5,122 bases of DNA from assembly GCA_964543935.1 (NCBI GenBank), contig CAZJAK010000118.1:1-5122 (forward strand), in the 5' to 3' direction. The number at the start of each line of letters is the position of its first letter. Position 1 is the first letter of the stretch. Under the pieces are notes generated by a model. That model was given only the letters and a program-made list of their open reading frames with translations. It was not told where the DNA came from and made no database searches. Both the position numbers and the translations under genes were made by a program. This stretch comes from JAAYDK01 sp964543935 (GTDB taxonomy: Bacteria; Spirochaetota; Spirochaetia; Sphaerochaetales; Sphaerochaetaceae). This document shows, in pieces, positions 1 through 5,094 of this stretch.

Positions 1-5
1 TCCTT

Positions 6-66
6 AGGTGGCCAGCGGAACTTCTCTCCCCACCCCAACAACCCTCCCGCTGGCCACCTGCTTTTT
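6..66 (+). terminator. Intrinsic terminator of an upstream plus-strand gene (outside the window)
   Basis: The arms at 6-18 (AGGTGGCCAGCGG) and 47-59 (CCGCTGGCCACCT) are perfectly complementary over 13 bp. The right arm is followed by GC and then five T (62-66), the layout of a rho-independent terminator reading rightward. The 28-nt C-rich loop (19-46) is larger than usual. The opposite strand has no T run after the stem, so leftward termination is not supported. The gene it ends lies left of the window; positions 1-5 are too short to identify it. The T tract overlaps the probable -35 region of rlmE. Confidence 0.85.
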
Positions 67-91
67 ACCCACCCGACTGACATGCTATACT
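62..91 (+). promoter_or_regulatory. rlmE promoter with extended -10, implying a leaderless start
   Basis: TATACT at 86-91 is a 5/6 match to the -10 consensus and is preceded by TG one base upstream (83-84), giving an extended -10 (TGCTATACT). The -35 is poor: TTTTTA at 62-67 with an 18-bp spacer matches 3 of 6, which an extended -10 can tolerate. The -10 ends 6 nt before the ATG at 98, so transcription would be expected to start at or next to the A of the start codon. No Shine-Dalgarno is present in 92-97. Confidence 0.65.
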
Positions 92-97
92 GCACCC

Positions 98-709
98 ATG
101 GCGACTTCCAGACGCGACAAAGCCGACTCTTATACGCTCAGGGCCCACAAAGAGGGCTACCCGGCCCGTTCGGTGTATAAGCTTGAAGAGATACAACAAC
201 ATTTCGCGGTTGTGAAACCGGGCGACACGGTGCTCGATGTCGGTGCCGCTCCGGGCAGTTGGACACTCTACACCCACCGGCAGCTGATCAAAGGCAAGGG
301 GACGATCGTCTCGGTTGATCTCAACCCGCTGGCCCTCAATCCCGTTCCGCCTACCGTGATAGCCTATGTGGGGGACGCTTTCAGTTCTGCCACCAGGGAG
401 AAGCTGGTTTCACACGGTCCGTATGACGCCATCATCAGCGATGCCGCCCCGATGACCACCGGCAACCGCTCGGTGGACACTTCGCGCAGCGAATGGCTGG
501 CCGAGCAAGTCCTCGCCTTGGCCAAGGAGCATCTGAAGGTCCACGGGAATTTGGTGATCAAGCTCTACCAAGGCGGAGCCGAGGTAGAGCTGGTCAAACA
601 GATGCGCGCGGTCTTCAAGCGGGTCAAACCGTTCAAGCCGCAGGCGAGCAGGTCCGACTCGTTCGAGATATTCCTGGTCGGCATCGACCGGCTGCCGCCC
701 CAAGGCTGA
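98..709 (+). CDS. rlmE: 23S rRNA (uridine-2'-O-)methyltransferase RlmE (FtsJ/RrmJ)
   Basis: This 203-residue protein is a SAM-dependent methyltransferase of the FtsJ/RrmJ family, which methylates the 2'-O of a conserved uridine in the 23S A-loop (U2552 in E. coli) late in 50S assembly. SAM motif I, LDVGAAPGSW, is at residues 46-55 and the following acidic strand SVDLNP is at 72-77. The K-D-K-E catalytic tetrad is complete: K28 in ARSVYKL, D115 in IISDAAP, K155 in LVIKLYQGG and E190 in SRSDSFEIFLVG. Length is close to the E. coli enzyme (209 aa). The ATG at 98 is chosen because the family N-terminus (SRRDKADSYTLRAHKEGY) begins there; the frame is open back to 8, but that stretch runs through the upstream terminator and promoter and looks non-coding. 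The mRNA is probably leaderless. It converges on mscS with a 3-bp gap. In E. coli the gene is heat-shock induced with ftsH; neither that pairing nor a heat-shock promoter is seen here. Confidence 0.95.
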   Translation: MATSRRDKADSYTLRAHKEGYPARSVYKLEEIQQHFAVVKPGDTVLDVGAAPGSWTLYTHRQLIKGKGTIVSVDLNPLALNPVPPTVIAYVGDAFSSATREKLVSHGPYDAIISDAAPMTTGNRSVDTSRSEWLAEQVLALAKEHLKVHGNLVIKLYQGGAEVELVKQMRAVFKRVKPFKPQASRSDSFEIFLVGIDRLPPQG

Positions 710-712
710 ACG

Positions 713-1609
713 TCACGTCGATGATTGCTCCGATTGCACCAATGCGAAACCTTTCACATCGCGCACATAGACATCCACCTGTTGGAACGGGATGGCGATG
801 CCGGCTTGCTTGAAGCGTTCCAACACATCCTGCTGGAAGCGGAAGTAGACCGCCCAATAGTCAGCGGGCTTGGTCCACGGCCGCACCACGAAGTCCACTG
901 ATGAATTATTCAACTTGTTCACTTCTATGGTGGGGGCAGGGTCGAGCAAGACTTCGGCATAGCCATCCAGAATCTCCTTGATGACCTGCTTCGCCTTGGC
1001 GATGTCGGAACCGTAGGCTATCGACACGCCCATCTCGACCCGGCGGTTGTCGGTGTAGGAGTAATTGACGATGGCGTTGCCCCACACCAGCTTGTTGGCC
1101 AAGATGACGCGCTTGTTGTCGGGGGTGGAGAGGGTCACGCACATCATGTCCATTTCACGCACGGTGCCGCTGAGCGATCCCACATCGACATAATCCCCAA
1201 TCCTGAACGGTGAGTTGAGGATGATCATCACTCCGGCCAACAGATTCCCGATGGTCTCTTGGAAGGCGAAGCCGAGGATGAACCCGGTGATTCCCAAGCC
1301 GGCGATGATGGGTGCCAAGTCAACACCCAGCCGTCCGATGATGACCAACAGGACCATGATCCAGCCGATGGTGGCCACCACCTTGACCAGGAAACGGGCC
1401 ATCAAGTCGTTGATCTTGCGGCTGCGGTTGAACACCTTGCGCAGGATGCGGGTGATGAGCATGATGGCGATCTTGCCCACCACCAGGATCGCCACGATGC
1501 CGAGCACGTCGAGCAGCATGTCCAAGGCCCCTTCGTTGAACCACGTTTGCACACTATTGATCAGATTGTTCCACAATCCGACTTCGGTTGTCGCGACAGT
1601 CTCTTCCAT
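713..1609 (-). CDS. mscS: Small-conductance mechanosensitive channel, MscS family
   Basis: This 298-residue inner-membrane protein matches the compact three-helix MscS plan (E. coli MscS is 286 aa). It forms a heptameric pore that opens under membrane tension and releases solutes after osmotic down-shock. Hydrophobic helices lie at about 31-55, 73-96 and 98-131. The third is the pore helix (GLGITGFILGFAFQ, 104-117) and runs directly into the beta domain (NSPFRIGDYVDVGSLSGTV, 132-150). The C-terminal alpha/beta domain carries VDFVVRPW (238-245) and ends with AGIAIPFQQVDVYVRD (269-284), like AGISFPYPQMDV in E. coli. The positions matching the pore-seal leucines L105/L109 of E. coli are F110 and F114. 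The start at 1609 is preceded by AAGGAG with a 7-nt gap, which is preferred over an in-frame ATG 13 codons upstream that would place the hairpin and Shine-Dalgarno inside the gene. It lies downstream of htpG on the same strand. Confidence 0.93.
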   Translation of the reverse strand: MEETVATTEVGLWNNLINSVQTWFNEGALDMLLDVLGIVAILVVGKIAIMLITRILRKVFNRSRKINDLMARFLVKVVATIGWIMVLLVIIGRLGVDLAPIIAGLGITGFILGFAFQETIGNLLAGVMIILNSPFRIGDYVDVGSLSGTVREMDMMCVTLSTPDNKRVILANKLVWGNAIVNYSYTDNRRVEMGVSIAYGSDIAKAKQVIKEILDGYAEVLLDPAPTIEVNKLNNSSVDFVVRPWTKPADYWAVYFRFQQDVLERFKQAGIAIPFQQVDVYVRDVKGFALVQSEQSST

Positions 1610-1616
1610 GTGTTGA

Positions 1617-1622
1617 CTCCTT
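1617..1622 (-). promoter_or_regulatory. Shine-Dalgarno of mscS
   Basis: The minus strand reads AAGGAG, then 7 nt, then ATG (1609-1607). This decides the mscS start in favour of 1609 over the in-frame ATG at 1648. Confidence 0.85.
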
Positions 1623-1632
1623 ACAAGACAGC

Positions 1633-1659
1633 GGGGAACGGCGGTCACGGCCGTTCCCC
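1633..1659 (-). terminator. Strong hairpin between htpG and mscS; possible terminator or attenuator
   Basis: GGGGAACGGC (1633-1642) and GCCGTTCCCC (1650-1659) form a perfect 10-bp stem with a 7-nt loop. On the minus strand, in the direction of htpG and mscS, it is followed by GCTGTCTTGT, which is only mildly T-rich, so it is not a textbook terminator. It lies 30 nt after the htpG tandem stop (TGA TAA, 1691-1686) and ends 10 nt before the mscS Shine-Dalgarno. It may stop part of the htpG transcript, protect its 3' end, or be a processing site. I see no clear separate promoter for mscS in the 79-bp gap. Confidence 0.55.
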
Positions 1660-1688
1660 TTTCATGATGCCCTACACCCCTGTGATTA

Positions 1689-3551
1689 TCAACGGGCGAG
1701 CAATGCGTTCAAGCGTTTTACAAACTCAGCCGGATCTTTGGGCATGACCCCTTCGTTGATCAACGCTTGGTCAAGCAACACTTGCGAAAGGTCGTTGACG
1801 AAAGCCTCGTCCTCCGAATCGGCGATCTTTTTGACGATCGGGCTCTCCAGGTTGACTTCCAAGATCGGGGTGGTCTCGGGCATCTCGGTCTGGCCCATGG
1901 CCTTGAGCATCTGCTGCATCTGGACCGAGGGGTCGTTGTCGTCCACGACCACGACGGCGGGTGCGTCGACAAGCCGGGTGGAAGCGACCACGTCCTTGAC
2001 CCGCTTATCGAGGGCTTTCTTGATCTTTTTCAGGACCGACTTGCCCTCTTTGGCCTTCTTCTTGCTCTCTTCCTTGTCCAGTTCGTCCACAGCCCCAGAC
2101 TTGTTGATGGCTTTGAGGGTCAGTTCCTCGAACGTCCCGATCGAAGGCACGACGATATCGTCGATATCATCGGTCATCAACAGCACCTCGAGTCCCTTCT
2201 TGCGGTAGCCTTCGAGCAGCGGGGAACGCTTGATGGTCTCCTCGTTGCCGCCCGCCAGGTAGTAGATCGTCTTCTGGTCCTCTTTCATGCGGCTCTTGTA
2301 CTCGGCCAAGCTGGTGTATCCATCGACAGCGGTGGATTTGAAGCGCACCAGCGCCAGCAACGCCTCGCGGTTGGCATAATCGCCGTACAAGCCCTCCTTG
2401 AGGGGGCGGTTGAACTGGTCGATGATCTTGGCGTACAGCTCGGGATTCTGCTCCGATATCTTCTTGAGTTCACCGAGGATCTTCTTGATCGACGCGGTGC
2501 GGATGTTGCTCATGATCTTGTTCTGCTGCAGGATCTCGCGGCTGACGTTGAGCGGCAGGTCCTCGCTGTCGATGACGCCCCGCACGAAACGCAAGTAGGT
2601 CGGCAACAGCTCTTTTTCGTCATCGGTGATATAGACCCGTTTGACGTAGAGTTTGACACCCGGTTTGTAGTCGGCATGGTACAGGTCGTAGGGGGCTTTG
2701 GCGGGAATGAAGAACAAGGTGGTGTAGTTGTTGGCCCCTTCGGCTTGGGTGTGGATGTACAACAGCGGGTCCTCGCTGTCGTAGGTCGAGCTCTTGTAGA
2801 ACTCGTTGTAGTCCTCGGGCTTCAGGTCGCTCTTGCTGCGCCTCCACAGCGCGGCGGCGCTGTTGACCTGATCGATTTTGCGCTCGCTGCCCTTCTTCGT
2901 GCCTTTGTCGTCGTATTCGTCCTTGTCGTAGGCCAAGAAGATGGGGAAAGCGATGTGGTCGCTGTAGCGCTTGATCAAGCGTTCCAATGTCCAGCGGTTG
3001 GCGAACTCGTGGCCGTCTTCGTTCAAATACAGCGTCACGGTGGTGCCATGGGTGTCCCGTTGTGCTTCTTCAAGGCTAAAGGTCCCTTTGCCGTCGCTGG
3101 ACCACTTCCATGCTTCGGTCGAGCCAGCCTTGCGGCTGACGACTTCGACTTTGGAAGCCACCATGAAGCTCGAATAGAATCCGACTCCGAATTGTCCGAT
3201 CAGGTTGGAATCCTTTTTTTGTTCCTCGGAGAGGTTCTTGAGGAAGTTGCGGGTTCCCGAACGGGCGATGGTCCCCAGGTCTTCCGCGAGATCGTCGTGG
3301 TTCATGCCCACGCCGTTGTCGCTGACCATCAAGGTCTTTCCATCTCCGTCGGTGAAGGAGAGGTCGATGCGGGGGGAGAAGGAGAGTTCCTTGAGCTTCT
3401 CGTCGGTCAATGAAAGGTACTTGAGCTTGTCCAGCGCGTCGGAAGCGTTGGAGATGAGCTCACGCAGGAAAATTTCCCGGTTCGAATAGAGCGAGTGGAT
3501 GATGAGGTGCAGTAGCTCGGACACCTCGGTCTTGAATTTCTTCTGTTCCAT
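1689..3551 (-). CDS. htpG: Molecular chaperone HtpG (bacterial Hsp90)
   Basis: This 620-residue cytosolic ATP-dependent chaperone is full length (E. coli 624 aa) and acts as a dimer on partly folded client proteins. The N-terminal GHKL ATPase domain contains NREIFLRELISNASDAL (24-40) with the catalytic Glu E31 and Mg-binding N35, DNGVGM (78-83) with the adenine-contacting D78, the lid segment GTIARSGT (93-100), and the glycine-rich GQFGVGFYS (119-127). The middle domain holds the conserved LPLNVSREILQQN segment, whose Arg contacts the ATP phosphate in this family. The C-terminal part has a Lys-rich charged stretch and then the dimerisation region, ending in FVKRLNALLAR and tandem stops TGA TAA. 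The start at 3551 matches the family N-terminus (MEQKKFKTEVSELL) and has GGAGG 5 nt upstream. The frame is open to 4319, but that extension is antisense to the ROK gene and lies beyond the promoter. No CIRCE element is seen. Confidence 0.97.
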   Translation of the reverse strand: MEQKKFKTEVSELLHLIIHSLYSNREIFLRELISNASDALDKLKYLSLTDEKLKELSFSPRIDLSFTDGDGKTLMVSDNGVGMNHDDLAEDLGTIARSGTRNFLKNLSEEQKKDSNLIGQFGVGFYSSFMVASKVEVVSRKAGSTEAWKWSSDGKGTFSLEEAQRDTHGTTVTLYLNEDGHEFANRWTLERLIKRYSDHIAFPIFLAYDKDEYDDKGTKKGSERKIDQVNSAAALWRRSKSDLKPEDYNEFYKSSTYDSEDPLLYIHTQAEGANNYTTLFFIPAKAPYDLYHADYKPGVKLYVKRVYITDDEKELLPTYLRFVRGVIDSEDLPLNVSREILQQNKIMSNIRTASIKKILGELKKISEQNPELYAKIIDQFNRPLKEGLYGDYANREALLALVRFKSTAVDGYTSLAEYKSRMKEDQKTIYYLAGGNEETIKRSPLLEGYRKKGLEVLLMTDDIDDIVVPSIGTFEELTLKAINKSGAVDELDKEESKKKAKEGKSVLKKIKKALDKRVKDVVASTRLVDAPAVVVVDDNDPSVQMQQMLKAMGQTEMPETTPILEVNLESPIVKKIADSEDEAFVNDLSQVLLDQALINEGVMPKDPAEFVKRLNALLAR

Positions 3552-3555
3552 GAGT

Positions 3556-3561
3556 TCCTCC
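3556..3561 (-). promoter_or_regulatory. Shine-Dalgarno of htpG
   Basis: The minus strand reads GGAGGAACTC directly before the ATG at 3551-3549. This supports that start over the in-frame ATG 13 codons upstream (3590), which would place the Shine-Dalgarno inside the coding region. Confidence 0.88.
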
Positions 3562-3582
3562 GGATCGTGTGGTTCATCAGAC

Positions 3583-3611
3583 AACATAGTGAATTTCAAG
3601 CCGTTCGGCAA
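3583..3611 (-). promoter_or_regulatory. Candidate sigma70 promoter of htpG
   Basis: On the minus strand TTGCCG (3611-3606, 4/6 to -35) is separated by exactly 17 bp from TATGTT (3588-3583, 4/6 to -10). This would give a leader of roughly 25 nt carrying the GGAGG site. A CTTGAAA at 3600-3594 resembles a sigma32 -35, but no CCCCAT-type -10 follows it, so a housekeeping promoter is the better reading. Confidence 0.5.
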
Positions 3612-3633
3612 CGCAATCGAATCATCCTCGTGC

Positions 3634-3662
3634 TTAACAAACAGGTGCTGTTCGGGTATGCT
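3634..3662 (+). promoter_or_regulatory. ROK gene promoter, implying a leaderless start
   Basis: TTAACA at 3634-3639 is a 5/6 match to the -35. After exactly 17 bp comes TATGCT at 3657-3662 (4/6 to -10). The -10 ends 6 nt before the ATG at 3669, so the transcript should begin at or beside the start codon. The distance from the -35 of the divergent htpG promoter is 22 bp. Confidence 0.6.
3640..3652. promoter_or_regulatory. Dyad in the ROK promoter spacer, candidate operator
   Basis: AACAG-GTG-CTGTT is an inverted repeat with perfect 5-bp arms and a 3-bp centre, lying wholly between the -35 and -10 of the ROK promoter. A dimeric winged-helix regulator bound here would block RNA polymerase, so self-repression is a natural idea. 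A second small dyad, ATGC-TTGAG-GCAT (3658-3670), spans the -10 and start codon. Arms this short can arise by chance and neither site is proven. Confidence 0.35.
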
Positions 3663-3668
3663 TGAGGC

Positions 3669-4853
3669 ATGCAGTTCTCGCAACCCTCCACGGCCCGTCT
3701 GGTCAACCGCTTGCGCATCCTCAACCTCATCGCCAAGAACGAGGGGTTGTCGCGGGCCGACGTGGCTCGCGAATTGGCCTTGAACAAGGTCTCCACTTCG
3801 GAAATCGTGGACTTGCTCATTGCCGACAACTTGTTGGTGGAGACAGGCCGGCGCCAAGTTGCCAACGGCAGGCCCCCGACGGGCCTGGCCCTGCAAAAAG
3901 ATGCCAAGGCCGTCGTGGCCATCGATGTGGGCATCCGCACCACCAACGTGGCCTTGGTGAACATGGGGGGCGACTTGTTGCGTTTCGAGCGCTTTCCGAC
4001 CGAGCGCAAACCTACCGCCGAGCTCTTGGCGGCAACGATCATCCGCAATGTCACCAAAGTGCTCTCCCGCATGAAGGACCCCAAAATCGTGGCGGGTCTG
4101 GCTGTTGCGATCAACGGCACGATCGAACCGGCCACCGGGACGGTGTTGTCGGTCCCCGATTGGGAGTGGGACCATGTACCGCTGACGGTGGCGCTGACCA
4201 AGCATATGCCCTTCCCTGTAATCGTAGAGAACAATGTCCGTTCGATGGTGTGCGGTGAACGCTGGTTCGGCACCATCGACGACAAGCGTTCGCTGTTTTA
4301 TGTGAACTGGGGCGAGCATGTCGGGGCGGCCTCGGTCTCAGACGGCAAGGTTGTCTCCAATGATTGTCAATTCGGCCACCTGCCGGTCTCTCGGACCGGA
4401 TTGTGCCGGTGCGGGGCGATCGGTTGCCTGGAGACGCTGGCGGCCGGATGGGCGTTGGCCGAGCAAGGTTCGCACCACAGTGGCGAAGCCGACATGACGG
4501 TGAAGCAACTGTGCACCCGTTCTGAATTCGATCCGTTCATCGATACGTTGCTCAAACGTGCCTGCGATGCGATGGTCGGCAGCCTCATCAGTGCAGCAGC
4601 GATCCTAAGGCCTGACGACATCCTCATCGGCGGCGGAATCTCAGCCCTGCCCGACCGTTACATGGAATCGATCATCACTGGGTTCGGCGAGCGCGCTCCC
4701 CGCATCATCGCGGCCAACACGACAGTCCGCAGAGCCTCATTGGGGGAACGGGCCGGTTTGATGGGCACGGCGGCGGTCGCATTGGACGAGTTCATCTTCA
4801 AGCGTTCGGTGATCGAACAGCTGACCCGCCAAGGGACGACCTTGAGCCAATAA
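3669..4853 (+). CDS. ROK-family transcriptional regulator (NagC/XylR/Mlc type), kinase residues lost
   Basis: This 394-residue protein has an N-terminal winged helix-turn-helix (about 10-75; LSRADVARELALNKVSTSEIV region, then the wing ending GRPPTGLAL) and a ROK sugar-kinase-like body. The length fits ROK repressors rather than ROK kinases (~300 aa). The body has the DVG phosphate-loop start (86-88) and the zinc site H237 with C246-x-C248-x4-C253 (GHLPV, CRCGAIGC), intact. Key catalytic features are changed: the END aspartate is N189 (ENNVRS), the Glu of ExGH is Q234 (QFGH), and the GTGIG loop reads GEHVGA (215-220). It is therefore unlikely to phosphorylate sugar, and its ligand may be atypical. 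The start is limited by a stop (TGA, 3663-3665) two codons upstream, so ATG 3669 is the first possible. GAGG at 3664-3667 is only 1 nt from it and cannot act as a normal Shine-Dalgarno. It diverges from htpG; no sugar operon is in view, so its targets cannot be named. Confidence 0.9.
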   Translation: MQFSQPSTARLVNRLRILNLIAKNEGLSRADVARELALNKVSTSEIVDLLIADNLLVETGRRQVANGRPPTGLALQKDAKAVVAIDVGIRTTNVALVNMGGDLLRFERFPTERKPTAELLAATIIRNVTKVLSRMKDPKIVAGLAVAINGTIEPATGTVLSVPDWEWDHVPLTVALTKHMPFPVIVENNVRSMVCGERWFGTIDDKRSLFYVNWGEHVGAASVSDGKVVSNDCQFGHLPVSRTGLCRCGAIGCLETLAAGWALAEQGSHHSGEADMTVKQLCTRSEFDPFIDTLLKRACDAMVGSLISAAAILRPDDILIGGGISALPDRYMESIITGFGERAPRIIAANTTVRRASLGERAGLMGTAAVALDEFIFKRSVIEQLTRQGTTLSQ

Positions 4854-4885
4854 AAAACCGCTATCCCCATCACTAGGGAGAGCGG
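4852..4885 (-). terminator. Minus-strand intrinsic terminator after the ROK gene
   Basis: CCGCTATCCC (4858-4867) pairs with GGGAGAGCGG (4876-4885) over 9 bp with one A-G mismatch and an 8-nt loop. Read leftward, the stem is followed by six T (complement of 4857-4852), a classic rho-independent layout. Read rightward, the stem is followed by CACCTCC with no T run, so it is not the ROK terminator. It overlaps the ROK stop codon (TAA 4851-4853). Something transcribed leftward from the right should therefore end here. Confidence 0.75.
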
Positions 4886-4965
4886 CACCTCCTTCAGGCG
4901 TTGAGTAGCGACCTCAAGCCAGAGTGTTCCAACGCAGCTTCCGCACTACGCAGGAGCAACCATCG
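4853..4965 (-). ncRNA. Candidate ~113-nt small RNA, family not recognised
   Basis: The case rests on three aligned signals on the minus strand: a plausible promoter at 5000-4972, a structured GC-rich segment, and an intrinsic terminator at 4885-4852. Inside, GGC-TTGAG (4920-4913) pairs with CTCAA-C-GCC (4905-4897) around a 7-nt loop with one bulged C. Near the 5' end CTCCT (4956-4952) can pair with AGGAG (4893-4889), closing a larger domain. AAGGAGGTG (4894-4886) is a 9-nt perfect complement of the 16S 3' tail, but no start codon is well spaced after it. The length resembles 4.5S RNA, but the conserved SRP loop with the AGCAGCC-type motif is not found on either strand; tmRNA, 6S and tRNA are not recognised either. 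It could instead be a leader or decayed sequence. Confidence 0.35.
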
Positions 4966-5055
4966 AATAGAATTATTGCATGGTTTACTGTGGATGGAAA
5001 GTATTTTTTTCTAAACTTGGTTATTATTGTAAGTAATTATCGATACATGAAAAAA
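4964..5055. other. AT-rich intergenic block
   Basis: By direct count this 92-bp stretch is about 74% A+T, in sharp contrast to the GC-rich genes around it. It contains a 7-T run (5004-5010), the palindrome TATCGATA (5038-5045) and the candidate small-RNA promoter. I see no coding sequence in it on either strand. The whole 4854-5122 stretch holds no complete gene that I can support. Confidence 0.6.
4972..5000 (-). promoter_or_regulatory. Candidate promoter of the small RNA
   Basis: The minus strand reads TTTCCA (5000-4995, 4/6 to -35), a 17-bp spacer, then AATAAT (4977-4972, 5/6 to -10) with TG one base upstream of the -10 (extended -10). The expected start is about 4965-4964. It sits in an AT-rich block, where chance matches are more common. 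Confidence 0.4.
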
Positions 5056-5080
5056 GCACCCCGCAGGGTGCTTCTTTCTT
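5050..5080. terminator. Bidirectional intrinsic terminator
   Basis: AAGCACCC (5054-5061) and GGGTGCTT (5066-5073) form a perfect 8-bp stem with a CGCA loop. Leftward it is followed by six T (complement of 5055-5050); rightward by CTTTCTT (5074-5080). It can end a minus-strand gene entering from the right edge. It is also the first plausible rightward terminator after the ROK gene, which would give the ROK mRNA a ~220-nt 3' UTR. Confidence 0.85.
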
Positions 5081-5094
5081 GCTTAGCAGACAGA

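Noticed and set aside
8..97. Earlier rlmE start at position 8
   Set aside because: This 30-codon extension would translate the upstream terminator loop and promoter and has no family resemblance; the RlmE N-terminus begins at 98.
1767..3413. Long plus-strand open frame (548 codons) opposite htpG
   Set aside because: It is exactly antisense to the conserved HtpG coding sequence, has low-complexity Val/Leu/Asp-rich composition and has no recognisable domain; it is a codon-bias shadow.
3583..3600. sigma32-type promoter for htpG
   Set aside because: CTTGAAA matches a sigma32 -35, but nothing like CCCCAT follows at the needed spacing.
3612..3640. CIRCE heat-shock operator upstream of htpG
   Set aside because: A TTAAGCAC-like half is present on the minus strand, but it departs from TTAGCACTC and there is no partner GAGTGCTAA at the right distance.
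3552..4319. N-terminal extension of HtpG by up to 256 residues
   Set aside because: The extension is antisense to the ROK gene and upstream of the htpG promoter and Shine-Dalgarno, and the protein already has a full family-length N-terminus at 3551.
4658..4888. Small minus-strand frame beginning MPLSLVMGIAVFYWL after a GGAGG, resembling a type I toxin peptide
   Set aside because: Its hydrophobic start comes from translating the terminator stem and T run, GGAGG overlaps the GTG start, and the rest is antisense to the ROK gene.
4886..4965. 4.5S/SRP RNA identity for the candidate small RNA
   Set aside because: The size and one GGAA loop fit, but the conserved SRP symmetric loop and AGCAGCC segment are missing on both strands.
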